DNA of 64,000 nucleotides, taken from NCBI GenBank assembly GCA_963731665.1, contig CAVSWP010000008.1:434001-498000 (forward strand), written 5' to 3'. The stretch is from Chersky-840 sp035604715. GTDB taxonomy: Bacteria > Actinomycetota > Acidimicrobiia > Acidimicrobiales > UBA8190. Each line of letters opens with the position of its first letter. The stretch's first letter is position 1. Position numbers and translations under genes: made by a program. Shown here piece by piece: positions 18,697 to 27,997 of the stretch. The notes under the pieces are model-generated. The model searched no databases. It saw only the letters and a program-made list of their open reading frames with translations, and was not told the origin of the DNA.

Positions 18697-18980
18697 CCGC
18701 GCTCGGCCGTGAGCATACGAGGGATCGGCGAAACGCTCCGGTCCTCGTAGACGGGTAAGAGATCACGGGGTTAGGGAGCCGGGTACCGAAAGGCCGGGCG
18801 GTTCTTACCCCGAGGCACGGCGGGGCGCAGTCGTGTTCACCACATCGTGAAGCCCGAGCAAATCCTGCGACTCGCTGCCCTCCCGAGGCCGTTAGACACG
18901 CCCCGCCCAGGACGTAGCGTCGCCAGGGTTGACCTCGGAGTACGGAATCCCTCTCGCCGCGGTGCTCGGCCGGGGCCGAG

Positions 18981-19039
18981 CGGGGTGCAGACAAAGTACC
19001 GACCTTGACCCGCAGAGCCGACAGTGGTTCTGCACCCCG
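18981..19039. repeat. Inverted-arm element 1 (CGGGGTGCAGA)
   Basis: CGGGGTGCAGA at 18981-18991 and its exact inverse TCTGCACCCCG at 19029-19039 enclose 37 bp. The same arms recur near 19164 and 62589. Confidence 0.7.
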
Positions 19040-19163
19040 TCCCCCCTGCGCATGATGGGCCAAAGGACCCTAGGACCAGCGCCACTTCAGGCGTACCGTT
19101 TCGTTGGGTCGGCTTCTGAAGGGACTTACCCCCTTGATCCAGAGGTCGTCCAGGCAGGGAGAT

Positions 19164-19224
19164 GGCGGGGTGCAGACAACGCGTCGATGGCCACCCAGCG
19201 TCGGCAGCGGTCCTGTACCCTGCC
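19164..19224. repeat. Inverted-arm element 2, decayed
   Basis: The left arm GGCGGGGTGCAGA is intact and shares GGGGTGCAGACAA with element 1. The right arm TCCTGTACCCTGCC has two to three changes. Confidence 0.6.
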
Positions 19225-19396
19225 GCCCTTCCAGGTCGCAATAGGCCGACCTAGCCGAACGATCTCTTCCTGATCGGAATGCACGTCCTCAACGTGTCGC
19301 ACCATAGCGTTTCGCGGGCGACACCCGGCCCGTGAAAGATGTGGACAACTTTTGGGCTAGCTGCTTCATCGTGATCTGGTCGAAGGAGGATCCGTC

Positions 19397-19528
19397 ATAC
19401 CCACCACGGTCGAAGAGTTGCTGGGAGATAACGACCTCGCCAGCCTGCGTGGTGATCGTGGCCTAAAGGTCAGCACCGGCAGGTGTGGCGTCAGACATGC
19501 CAGCATTGTCCGCAGCATCCTGAGGTAG
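19397..19528 (+). pseudogene. Possible gene remnant with ATA at the start position
   Basis: AAGGAGGA (19383-19390) is followed at normal spacing by ATA and then codons for PTTVEELLGDND, with the frame open to about 19528. An ATG here would look like an ordinary start. Either the start has mutated or AUA is used; the peptide was not recognised. Confidence 0.25.
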
Positions 19529-19641
19529 CGGATCCTGTTGCGAGGGCTGGGACACAGATTTCTTGACCGTACTCCGGTCGCGCCGTCCAACCGCAAGCAA
19601 CATGCGCGATGGGCTATAAAGGCAAAAGTCGTTTTCCAAGG

Positions 19642-20295
19642 CTATTCGATCATTGCGTCGGCACTGGAACCAATCACGGGCCGATGAGCCTGCCGGGAAA
19701 GAGAGACGCGTTCAGACAGGAGTCCCGCGATCATGCGCTCGCCTCTAGCGATCGCCTCGGTGAGAAGTTTGGAGGCGCTTTCGGTTTGGTTCTGTTCCAC
19801 CATCCACTTTGCCGCCACTATCTGTTGAAGAAGAGAATCGTTGATCTCTAGGGCCTCTGTGTACCGGAGATTTGCTTCTTCCACTTGACACCGTCGTTGC
19901 TGCTCGGCCAGGGCGGCACTCTCGCTGGCTCTTGTCTGATCTGTGGCGCGACCCAACAGCCCGCCGAGCAAGAACATGGCCACGGCTCGGACGATCCATC
20001 CCGTCACGTCTATGTCACCGCTGCTGTGCTCGACCTCGAGCAAAGCGAATAAGGCGAAGCCGGCCGTGGCGCCCGTCAGTCCGCCCCGTTCACCCAGGGT
20101 GACCGCCAGGAGGGCAATGGGCAGGAGATAGAGCACCGCGATGGCCTGGCCCGATCCGTCGTTGAACCAATCCAAGACGGAAATGGCCACAAAGAGGCCG
20201 ACCGCGACCACGATGGCTCTCCCGAGATACAGCCGATACCAGGGCCAGGTTTTGAGGCGGTCCGGATTCTCCGAGACGGCCCTCGCGACATCCAT
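19642..20295 (-). CDS. Membrane sensor-like protein, histidine-kinase N-terminal half
   Basis: A 217-residue protein. Several hydrophobic segments between ~25 and ~120 form a membrane sensor unit, followed by a coiled coil (SESAALAEQQRRCQVEEANLR) and a helical region (NDSLLQQIVAAKWMVEQNQ) resembling the dimerisation part of two-component kinases. The usual phospho-acceptor His and the ATPase domain are missing. The ATG at 20295 was chosen; the frame is open to a TTG at 20346. It could be a sensor partnering another kinase, or a truncated one. Confidence 0.65.
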   Translation of the reverse strand: MDVARAVSENPDRLKTWPWYRLYLGRAIVVAVGLFVAISVLDWFNDGSGQAIAVLYLLPIALLAVTLGERGGLTGATAGFALFALLEVEHSSGDIDVTGWIVRAVAMFLLGGLLGRATDQTRASESAALAEQQRRCQVEEANLRYTEALEINDSLLQQIVAAKWMVEQNQTESASKLLTEAIARGERMIAGLLSERVSLSRQAHRPVIGSSADAMIE

Positions 20296-20710
20296 TTGAG
20301 AAGCATCATCAGCGTCCGGTGAGATCACCAGAGACCTAAGACCCAACCTCTCTCATCAAAACGTTGAATATGGCAGGTAGATCGGGGGCGTCCCAGCCAT
20401 CGATCTGTGGACCGGACAGCATCTTGGGCTCGGAGCGATGGTGGGACTTTTGGCCTTTCTCTCCCTGGTCGATGGACCCTTGGCCGACGTGCCTGAAGAG
20501 AGGAAGCTGAACAATTATGCAAGAACATCGCGAGGTGAATCGAACTTGGGCCAGGCGGCCACTTAGGAAATATGCACAGGCGCTCTGCTCTGAACAGACG
20601 GGACCGCCAGGAGCTGCACAGTTTGGCACAAGGGCGTCATCAACGAGGCAGGGTGACTTCCTTCGTCTCCGTGCTCAAATACCTCCGAGGCGATGCGCGG
20701 AGGATGCATG
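20296..20710. other. Divergent intergenic region
   Basis: 415 bp between the sensor gene and the second WS/DGAT gene. Only the ribosome site GCGGAGG just before the latter was recognised. Confidence 0.45.
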
Positions 20711-22174
20711 ATGGAGCAGCTTGAAGGCCTCGACGCAGCCTTTCTCTACTGCGAGACACCGACCATGCACCTGCATGTCTGCGGCCTATTGATGCTCGAT
20801 CCCTCCACGATGCCTTCCGGTTACTCATATGACCGCATCCGCTCAATGGCATTCGAGCGTCTGCCCAAGATCCCCTCCGTTCGCCAGAAGCTCGCGATGG
20901 CCCCTTTCAACTTGAGCCGGCCCTTTTGGGTCGAGGACCCGGACCTGAATATCGATCGCCATCTGCATCGCGTCGTCCTCGAGCCCCCTGGCGACGAACA
21001 CTCGCTGGCCAACGTCGTCGGTGATATCGCCAGTTGGCCGCTGCGCCGAGACTGGCCATTGTGGGAATTGTGGGTGATCGAAGGGCTGGCCGATGGACGG
21101 GTGGCCATCCTGGTCAAGATGCACCACTCGACGATCGATGGTGTCTCGGGTGCCAGCATGATGGGACACCTCCTCGACCTCCAACCCGTGCCCCCTGCCC
21201 CGTCCAGCCCCTCGGTTGAGGGGCGCGCCCAGCACCCACCGAGCCCTCTCGAGTTGTTGGGTCGCAGTCTGGCCACGCGGCTTGCTGAGCCCTTGGATCT
21301 GGCCCGACTGGTGCCAATGACCGCGTTCCGCTTGGCTACCACCCTATGGCGACTCGGACGGCAAGGAGAAGATGCCGCTTCGACCGCTAAGCCGTTTACT
21401 GCGCCGCGCACCCTGTTCAATGCCACCATCACTGCACGCCGGTCGGTTGCCTTTACCGATGTCTCTCTTGCCGACATCAAGAAGGTGAAGGATGCATTCA
21501 AAGTCACCGTCAATGACGTGGTGACCGCCATGGTGGGTGGCGCGCTTCGCCATTATCTCGAAGATCGTGGCGAGCTTCCCGATCGGTCACTTCTTGCCGC
21601 CACCCCTGTGTCCGTCCATGATCAGACGACCGAGCACGGGGGTGTGACCAAGCTCTCAGTGATGTTCTCGACGCTGGCCACCGACGAAAAGGACCCCGCC
21701 GAGAGGCTGCGGGCCATCGCCTCTGCTAATACTCGGGCCAAGGAGATCCAGAAGATGGTCGGCGCCGACACCCTCATGCGCTGGGCTGAGCACTTTTGGC
21801 TCAACGCCTTTGCCCTCGGTGCTCGCTTGTACTCGACCTTGCACATCGCCGATCACCATCGCGTCGTGCATAACCTCATCCTGTCGAACGTGCCGGGACC
21901 GCCAGTCCCTCTCTACATGGCTGGAGCCCGCCTCGTGGGTCTCTATCCGCTCGGGCCGATTACCGACGGGGCAGGGCTCAACGTAACGGTGTTGTCGGAG
22001 GAGGATCGGGTCGGCTTCGGCTTCATCACCTGCCCCGATCTCGTGCCACGGGTGTGGGACCTCGCCGATGCCATCCCGGGAGCCCTGGACGAACTCTTGG
22101 AAGCTGCGACGCGAGTGGGGCGCGCTGCCAAGCGTCCTGTCCCGGCGCACTCGCAGCAAAGCTCTGGTGGTTAG
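20711..22174 (+). CDS. Wax ester synthase / diacylglycerol acyltransferase, second copy
   Basis: A 487-residue paralogue of the 12.1-kb gene. The active-site HHSTIDG is at ~138-144, with WPLWELW near 115 and LSNVPGP near the C-terminal domain, so it should be active. It uses acyl-CoA to make wax esters or triacylglycerol. ATG 20711 follows GCGGAGG by seven bases; ATG 20708 is too close to it. It is convergent, with only 14 bp between, to a frameshifted homologue of the hydrolase that accompanies the first copy. Confidence 0.95.
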   Translation: MEQLEGLDAAFLYCETPTMHLHVCGLLMLDPSTMPSGYSYDRIRSMAFERLPKIPSVRQKLAMAPFNLSRPFWVEDPDLNIDRHLHRVVLEPPGDEHSLANVVGDIASWPLRRDWPLWELWVIEGLADGRVAILVKMHHSTIDGVSGASMMGHLLDLQPVPPAPSSPSVEGRAQHPPSPLELLGRSLATRLAEPLDLARLVPMTAFRLATTLWRLGRQGEDAASTAKPFTAPRTLFNATITARRSVAFTDVSLADIKKVKDAFKVTVNDVVTAMVGGALRHYLEDRGELPDRSLLAATPVSVHDQTTEHGGVTKLSVMFSTLATDEKDPAERLRAIASANTRAKEIQKMVGADTLMRWAEHFWLNAFALGARLYSTLHIADHHRVVHNLILSNVPGPPVPLYMAGARLVGLYPLGPITDGAGLNVTVLSEEDRVGFGFITCPDLVPRVWDLADAIPGALDELLEAATRVGRAAKRPVPAHSQQSSGG

Positions 22175-22188
22175 CCCGACGTGGCCTA

Positions 22189-23374
22189 TCAGGTCGAGGC
22201 CGCCGGAAACGAAACCGTCAGCGCATCGTTGACCAGCTGGCGGACCGCACTCGACCAGAAAAAGCCAACATGGCCGCCGGCATAGGCGGCAAGGGTGGGT
22301 CGGCCCCAGTGCAACCACAGCCTCCGGGCCTGGCCAAACGTCGACATCCGGTCGGCCAGGCCAGCGAAGACGTAACGGGAATCGAAGGGGACCCTGCACT
22401 CCATGGCCAGTGGGGAGACGACACGGTGTGCGTCGTCGGCCGCCTCCCCCAGGACTCCGTGGGTGTCTGCTAACCGGGCGATGTGCGGGGGGCTGTGTCG
22501 GCGGAAGAGTTCGGGCAGGCTGACCACGGGGATCCCCGCGATGACGCATGCCAGGTCGTCCTCGAGGGAAGCCACGAGGGCCGCGACCAGCGCCCCCAGC
22601 GAGTACCCCATGAGTCCGATGTTGATGTGCTCCCTGACTCTCTCGCAGCCAACGGATGACCCGCCGCAGGTCCCAAGTGGCTTGGGCCATGCCGTGCATG
22701 CTGTCAACCAGGTCGATGGTCATGAGGTCCTCGCCGCGCACCCGGCCCGAGGCTCGGGGGCCATGGAGGGGCAGCACCGGCACGACGACGTTGATCCCCC
22801 GACGGTTCAGCTCCTTCGCTCGAAATGCCCGCAGGTCCATCGACGGGCTCGTGCCCATGCCAAAACCGTGGCCACCAATGAGCCAGGATTGGTGCTCTCG
22901 ACTCGGTGCTCGCGACACCCACGCGTGGACAGTGCGGTTGGCCTCGTGGCTGAGCCACCTCCTTCTTCCGGGCTCCTCAGGGTACGGCTCCCAACCACTC
23001 GTGAACGTGAGGTGTTCATAACCAAGGCCAAGGGCACGCCCATGCCAGGCGCGTACATCCTCGGGAACCAGGGGGCTGCAGTGATACTCGGCGGGACGAT
23101 CGAGCCACCCGCGCGCCGAGAGGAGACCTTGGATGTCTGACAAGTCGGCCGCTGCCGGGGCATAGTCTTCGGTCCTCGGCAAAAGGTCCGGGTGACGGAA
23201 GAGTGCGATCAGCACTTCGTCTAAGTACGCCTGCAGGGCCAACGCCGGTGTTGGGCGGATGGGCACGATACTGTCGTCCTCGCCGGCACTCGCTGTCCTG
23301 CGGCGGCCACGAACCAGGAACCGCCCCACCCGGGGTGCTGCACGCAAGACGCCTACCACCCTTGGGTCACTCAT
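22189..23374 (-). pseudogene. Alpha/beta hydrolase paralogue with a frameshift
   Basis: Homologous over its length to the 445-residue hydrolase at 10.7 kb. The first part, to about 22650, has HGFGMGTSPSMD, PVLPLHGPR and WDLRRVIRWLRE. The second part, in another frame, continues with HINIGLMGYSLGAL (nucleophile), FAGLADRM (acid) and AGGHVGFFW (His). Around 22640-22650 one base is extra or two are missing relative to the paralogue (RAQGATSIGL there). All catalytic residues survive, so it is either a recent pseudogene or a sequence error. The start is taken as ATG 23374; GTG 23383 is possible. Confidence 0.8.
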
Positions 23375-23677
23375 GCCGAGCACGGAGGAGCGGCCGGTTG
23401 AGTTTTTTCACCCCGCATCGGCACGCAGCTGTCGACTTCGGAGTGCGGCAAGCCAGCTGTCATTCATCATGAGAGCCGTGTTTAGGCGCATAACGCCTCG
23501 CCCCCGTATCAAGGGCCTCCAAAGGAGGTAATACCTACGTCGCCCACAGGCCGCACAGCCGCTGCGCACACCGACATCGTCGCGCTCCCGGCCGAGTTCT
23601 TAAAGACCAATCGACCCTTTTGCCAACCGGTCAATCCGAGCGAGCAAACGACCGCCCTCTGGCCTCGATGATGGCCG
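23375..23677. other. Intergenic region with an orphan ribosome-site-like sequence
   Basis: 303 bp. AAAGGAGGT near 23520 is a near-perfect match to the 16S 3' end but has no ATG, GTG or TTG at suitable distance. It also pairs with the CCTCC before it. No gene is supported. Confidence 0.4.
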
Positions 23678-23893
23678 TTAGGGCCGATTCCGCAACTTAA
23701 ATGACACCTTGACCTTGGCACGGTAGGTCTTGACTTGTCCGTCCTCGATCTGGAGATCGAGTTCGACCACTTCTGCAATGCGAAGGTCGCGCAGTGACCC
23801 GGCTGCCTGAGTCACGGCCGCGCTGGCCGCCTTCTCCCACGATTCCTCGCTGGTGCCGACCAGTTCGATTACCTTGTACACGCTTTCCGCCAT
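23678..23893 (-). CDS. Dodecin
   Basis: A 71-residue dodecin, the family that assembles as hollow dodecamers binding flavin (riboflavin/FMN) between stacked tryptophans. VYKVIELVGTSEESWEKAASAAV and the final VSFKLRN strand are characteristic; the flavin-stacking Trp is in SEESWE. Length matches the family. GAGGGG sits upstream of the ATG. It probably stores or buffers flavin. Confidence 0.95.
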   Translation of the reverse strand: MAESVYKVIELVGTSEESWEKAASAAVTQAAGSLRDLRIAEVVELDLQIEDGQVKTYRAKVKVSFKLRNRP

Positions 23894-24018
23894 GACGTGT
23901 TTTCCCCTCTTCCTGTGGTTACCACGAGACTAAGCCGGATTGGGACTTCCTCCCCTAGCGGCGCCCCCAGCCGCTCTCGGATCATTGAATCAGGGTCGAT
24001 CCCGATGCGGGAGGCTTT

Positions 24019-24765
24019 ATGGCTGCGGACCAGGTAAGTGGGAGGGAAAAGGGGGGCGAGTTCCAAGAATCGGGCGCCAGTGGACAACCCATAGGAACGG
24101 CTTCGCCATCGCTTGCTGAGGAACGACAAGAGCTCACCCGTTCTCGCATCAGGCAAGCCGCCATGGAAGTCGTCGCCCAACGGGGTTTCGACGCCACGGT
24201 CGACGAGATCGCCCGAGTTTCGGGGGTGAGTCCCCGCACCATCTTCCGCCACTACGCCAGCCACGACCAGTTGATCGTCTCCACGGTGAAGGACATGTTC
24301 GAGGCCTGCGGCCAACCGACCGAGGGAGTGCCTACACCCACCGACGACCTCAACGGCTGGATCGAGGGCTTGGCGCTCACGATCCACACCCGCAATGCCG
24401 AGATCCTCGGGGAGGCGTTCTGGGACATTCACGCCCAGAATCGCAACGCACCTGGGGCGCTCTCGGAGGTCGACGCTCTCCGACGCGAGGCCCGAACACG
24501 GGGGGTGTATTACCTGGTCACCCTGGCCTGGCAGAGGGCTGGTGGCACCGGTGACCCTCCGAAGGACCTGATGCTGGTGTTCGCTCTCAACTTCTCGGCT
24601 TTTACGACTCAGGCCCTCATGGTGGACTTCGACCAGACGCCTGCTCAGGTCGGAAGACTCACCGCCGACATCTTAAAGGTGATGCTCCGGCGCGCCATCG
24701 AGGCGCAGGGGTCGGCCGGAGGCACAAGGAAAGACGCCTCTGATGCCGTGGGGTCCGAGAGTTAA
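24019..24765 (+). CDS. TetR-family transcriptional regulator
   Basis: A 248-residue repressor-type regulator. A ~35-residue hydrophilic N-terminal extension precedes the helix-turn-helix (IRQAAMEVVAQRGF, VDEIARVSGVSPRTIFRHYASHDQL). The C-terminal helical ligand domain is mycofactocin/actinobacterial-like but not assignable. GGGAGG precedes ATG 24019. It is adjacent to, and divergent from, dodecin, which may be a target (inference). Confidence 0.9.
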   Translation: MAADQVSGREKGGEFQESGASGQPIGTASPSLAEERQELTRSRIRQAAMEVVAQRGFDATVDEIARVSGVSPRTIFRHYASHDQLIVSTVKDMFEACGQPTEGVPTPTDDLNGWIEGLALTIHTRNAEILGEAFWDIHAQNRNAPGALSEVDALRREARTRGVYYLVTLAWQRAGGTGDPPKDLMLVFALNFSAFTTQALMVDFDQTPAQVGRLTADILKVMLRRAIEAQGSAGGTRKDASDAVGSES

Positions 24766-24884
24766 TCGTGCGCATACCCAGCACGCTTCGAGGGCGCCGA
24801 TCTTACCCCGGGGCGGTGGCAGTTGATCTCGAAGGTGTGTTAATGGGTTAGCTCGATTCATCGCTCGCGGGTTGGAGGTTTGTG

Positions 24885-25184
24885 ATGGCCATTGGAGTCC
24901 AGCTTGATTTCCGAGGGAGCACGCTCGAACAGTATGACCTGGCAGCAGAGGCGCTCGGGCTCCTGCCGGGCGGACCCGCGGCGCGGGACCAGCTCTTCCA
25001 CTGGGTAACGAAAACTGACGACGGCATTCGTTGCATCGACGTATGGGGGTCGCGAGAGGCGTTCGAGGCGTTCTGGGAGGCAAGGGTTCGTCCGGTTTTG
25101 CCAGAGATTGGTGTGGTCGATCCACCAGAAATCCAGTTCTTCGACGTGCACAACTACTTCGCCGGAGGTCGGTGGAGGAGCTGA
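24885..25184 (+). CDS. Dimeric alpha-beta barrel (ABM-like) protein
   Basis: A 99-residue protein of ferredoxin-like alpha-beta barrel type: GVQLDFRGSTLEQYDLAAEAL, HWVTKTDDGIRCIDVWGSREAFEAFWEAR, PEIQFFDVHNYF. The DVWxSREAFEAFW segment is typical of antibiotic-biosynthesis-monooxygenase-like proteins, many without known activity. ATG 24885 follows GGAGG by six bases. It lies 119 bp after the TetR gene and may be co-regulated. Confidence 0.75.
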   Translation: MAIGVQLDFRGSTLEQYDLAAEALGLLPGGPAARDQLFHWVTKTDDGIRCIDVWGSREAFEAFWEARVRPVLPEIGVVDPPEIQFFDVHNYFAGGRWRS

Positions 25185-25865
25185 TCGGGACACTCTTGAA
25201 CGAGAAACGTCTCACAATCAGCGGAGAACGGCCAAGTTCAAGAAGACATTGTTCTTTCGTGCCCCTGCCCGAGGCGAACTTACCTGATTCCGGATTGTCC
25301 GGCCGATCACGAAGACCCGGGGCCGCACTCACACAGGCCACGCACCCGGTCATCCACGTCAAGTCATCTGAAGGGACTTTCGGCCCTTGGCGCACGATTC
25401 TCAGTGAGCCATCTTGGTCTTGTACCAATCAGGCGGAGGGTGCCCGGAGACGGGAGCTGGAGACAGGAGGTTTGCCTATGATGACCTGTTCGATCTCCAG
25501 CGCCGCCATATGAGTGGCTTGAGACAGGCGACCGGTGGACATCAGACCGGGAGTGCCTCAGCGGTGACAGGTGCGAGTGTCCGGGACATACGTCTCGGCC
25601 CGCACAAAGGTCCAAGCGCCTAACGCTTCGCTGAGCGTCCATGTGTCTGCTCGGCGCTCATCTGGAGTCGCTGGCTAAACTGAAGTGACGGCTCGCCCGT
25701 CTTGCCTTGAAACGGTGAGGCGGGCGATCTCGCGTCAGAGGGGTGGCCAGGTCAAGCGATCAATACCGAGACGGATCACTCTGGCCAGACGGAATCCCAA
25801 GTCCGGACCAGAGACCTGAGAGTTGTAGCTCCTGCCACCTCCCCTCCGGACCGGACGTCATTCGG
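25185..25865. other. Intergenic region, no supported gene
   Basis: 681 bp between convergent genes. Open frames here have no protein-like character. A GU-containing hairpin lies at 25694-25726. Confidence 0.5.
25694..25726 (+). other. RNA hairpin with plus-strand G-U pairs
   Basis: 25694-25706 pairs with 25714-25726 over 13 positions, ten Watson-Crick and three G-U when read as plus-strand RNA; the same pairs would be mismatches in the minus transcript. It may end a plus-strand transcript, though no T-tract follows. Confidence 0.35.
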
Positions 25866-27296
25866 TCAGGGTGCTTTTAGTCGCTCCATCAGTTGGCCAT
25901 AGTGTTCAAGGTGCTTGTCGCCCACGAAGCCTTCCAACACATGTCGTCTCGCCTGCTCTCCTAGCCGCACGATCCCGTTGGGGTTTGCCAGCAAACTCGA
26001 TACGGCGGCGCCAAATCCGTCAAGGTCACGGGGATCGCCGAGCAACACACCCGTCCCCGGGGCCACCTGATCGACTATGCCTCCCACCGCCGACGCCAAG
26101 ACGGCCTTTGCCTTCCACATGCCTTCGGCGACGGTAAGGCCGAAGCCTTCGGCCAGGCTCTTTTGCACAATCACAGTGGCGTGACGCTGCAGCGCGTTGA
26201 CCATGGCCGCGTTCTCGTCCACATCGTGCATCGGGAGGCTGATGAGTCGGATGCGCCGTCGCTCCTGAGGCGCCAACAGGCTCCAGGCGTTGATGCACTG
26301 CTCAAGCACCTCGCGGCCTTCGGGGTCATCGCTCACGTCGTCGACCATGGGACCCACCAGGGCCAGATGGGCGTCGCTGTGACCGACCACATGCGCGGCG
26401 AAACCCGCCATGACTCCCGCCATGTCCTTCAGGTGGTCCCACCGAGAGACCTGCATCACCAGGGGTGCCTTGGGATCGAGGGGCTCCTCGGCCACCACGG
26501 AGGCCTTCCGGATGACCTGACCGGCGGTGCCGTCCCGACGGGTGAAGGACGCGGTCTCGGGTTCTTCGCCATCTGTCACCCCCATGGCGGCCAGGATGCT
26601 CAGCCGGCCGGCCTCAGACAGCTCCTGGTTCTTGGGGGAGAACGGGTCGATCGAAGGTGGGATGATCGAGACCCTGTCGGCGGGGACCCAGGCGGGCACA
26701 AACGACTGGCGGGTGAACACGAATCCGTCGCAGGCGGCCAGATGCGGTCGGAGGAAGCTCCACGCCTCCTCGGTCCATTGGTTGGTCGTCTCGGTGCCCA
26801 CATGGCAACGCCACAGCACCAGCGCCCCGACCGCTTTCAGAGTCGCGGCGAGCCCGGCGGTTTGAGGATCGTGCAAGACGACCACATCGTCTGGTCGGAC
26901 CTGCTCCGCGATCGCCTTGGCGTTGGCTGCCTGGACGGACTGGTAGGTGGCGGCCTCTTCGTCGCCGAGCGACCCGCCGTCGCCCGCAACACCGTGGAGG
27001 CGATTGTGGATGCGCTTGGTCACCGAGAAGAACTCGGGATCCCCGGCAATGACGAGCCAGCGGACGGATACTCCCACGCCGAGGATGTAGCCCACCAGTA
27101 CTTGCAGCATCTCCGCCACGCCCCCGCCCGTCGCCGTGGAGTTGACATTCCACACGGTGCAGGCCCGCAGCACAGCCCGGGTGCGGGTCGCTTCAGCCAT
27201 CAGACCCGCGTAGCGCTGTTCTCCGATGAGTGGCTGCAAGCGGGCTAGCTGCAGCACCGGGACATCGACTTCGCGAGGTGGAGGCAGATGTGACAC
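25866..27296 (-). CDS. treT: TreT-like trehalose synthase / GT4 glycosyltransferase
   Basis: A 476-residue GT4 enzyme. VWNVNSTATGGGVAEMLQ near the N-terminus is a signature of TreT trehalose glycosyltransferring synthase and trehalose phosphorylase; later come GHVGTET-like acceptor residues (CHVGTETTNQW), VSRWDHLKD and the nucleotide-binding KSLAEGFGLTVAEGMWKAK. It would make trehalose from a nucleotide-glucose and glucose. Start GTG 27296 has AGGA upstream. No other trehalose genes are adjacent, so it stands alone. Confidence 0.88.
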   Translation of the reverse strand: MSHLPPPREVDVPVLQLARLQPLIGEQRYAGLMAEATRTRAVLRACTVWNVNSTATGGGVAEMLQVLVGYILGVGVSVRWLVIAGDPEFFSVTKRIHNRLHGVAGDGGSLGDEEAATYQSVQAANAKAIAEQVRPDDVVVLHDPQTAGLAATLKAVGALVLWRCHVGTETTNQWTEEAWSFLRPHLAACDGFVFTRQSFVPAWVPADRVSIIPPSIDPFSPKNQELSEAGRLSILAAMGVTDGEEPETASFTRRDGTAGQVIRKASVVAEEPLDPKAPLVMQVSRWDHLKDMAGVMAGFAAHVVGHSDAHLALVGPMVDDVSDDPEGREVLEQCINAWSLLAPQERRRIRLISLPMHDVDENAAMVNALQRHATVIVQKSLAEGFGLTVAEGMWKAKAVLASAVGGIVDQVAPGTGVLLGDPRDLDGFGAAVSSLLANPNGIVRLGEQARRHVLEGFVGDKHLEHYGQLMERLKAP

Positions 27297-27395
27297 CGCG
27301 CGATCCTGACCCCGCCAGCCACGAAGCGCAAAACCGAGAACCTCGACCGGATTGTTCAGGCGCCCTTGCTGTCCATATCTCGACCGGCCAGCGGT

Positions 27396-27725
27396 TTAGC
27401 CTCGCACAGCACCACCGTCTTGGATTCCGAGTCGGTCCGCTCGTGTAGTTTTCGTCTCCTCTTGCTCACGGACGAGGGTCGGCGAGCCGAGATAGTTCTC
27501 TTGCCCCTTTTCTGCGGCTGTCGGCAAGAAAACGTGCCAGCCACACCTCGGACAACCTTCCTCCGTGAATACGGTGCGACACGCCAGGAACCGGGTGTGC
27601 CAGGACACCGCGGTATCAGGCGAGGACAAGACACTGCAGCTGCTGTTGGTGCAGGTGAAGGTCCGGTCCTCATGGACGATCACCGTCCCATCGCATCCGA
27701 GGTAGGTTCCGTGCTTATCGAGCAC
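27396..27725 (-). CDS. Putative zinc-ribbon-like small protein
   Basis: A 109-residue frame with Cys pairs in CTNSSC and CPRCGW plus single cysteines in GCDGT and ACRTV, suggesting a zinc-binding fold. The last 35 residues are charged and low-complexity. No ribosome site; AACGAT lies six bases before the GTG, a possible leaderless start. A longer opposite-strand frame exists but is not protein-like. Uncertain. Confidence 0.4.
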   Translation of the reverse strand: MLDKHGTYLGCDGTVIVHEDRTFTCTNSSCSVLSSPDTAVSWHTRFLACRTVFTEEGCPRCGWHVFLPTAAEKGQENYLGSPTLVREQEETKTTRADRLGIQDGGAVRG

Positions 27726-27826
27726 AGTGTCATCGTTGCAGACCTAATCATCGGCGAGAAGAGTCCATTGGCCCCTTCCGCGCATCATAAGACCACGAAC
27801 CGGCCTTTGCGGCCCTGTGGTCCGAC

Positions 27827-27991
27827 GTGGGCGACGAAGCTGAATCCGACTCATCCGGTACGCCCACCTTTGACAAGATGAAGGAGCTCCGCACTCTCGT
27901 GGAGATCACGTTCTCGCCGAGTGCACGATCGGTTCGTCGCCTCAATATGGCGGCCCGTGCCACTACAAGCACGAACGCAAACAAACCTTAA
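27827..27991 (+). CDS. Possible small protein or gene remnant
   Basis: A 54-codon frame with protein-like content (GTPTFDKMKELRTLVEITFSP, RSVRRLNMAARATT) and a clear terminator 33 bp downstream. It has no good start: GTG 27827 lacks a ribosome site, and the coding-like signal extends upstream to a stop at 27790. It may be the 3' end of a decayed gene. Confidence 0.3.
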   Translation: MGDEAESDSSGTPTFDKMKELRTLVEITFSPSARSVRRLNMAARATTSTNANKP

Positions 27992-27997
27992 AGAGGG

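Larger units (their letters stand above)
18697..19641. other. Long intergenic region with palindromic elements
   Basis: 945 bp without a convincing gene. It holds two GCGGGGTGCAG inverted-arm elements, a further inverted pair (GGGTAAGA near 18753, TCTTACCC near 18810), and an ORF with strong ribosome site but ATA in place of ATG at 19397. Confidence 0.5.

Noticed and set aside
23514..23540. Near-perfect ribosome site AAAGGAGGT
   Set aside because: No usable start codon follows, and the sequence can pair with CCTCC beside it; no gene can be assigned.
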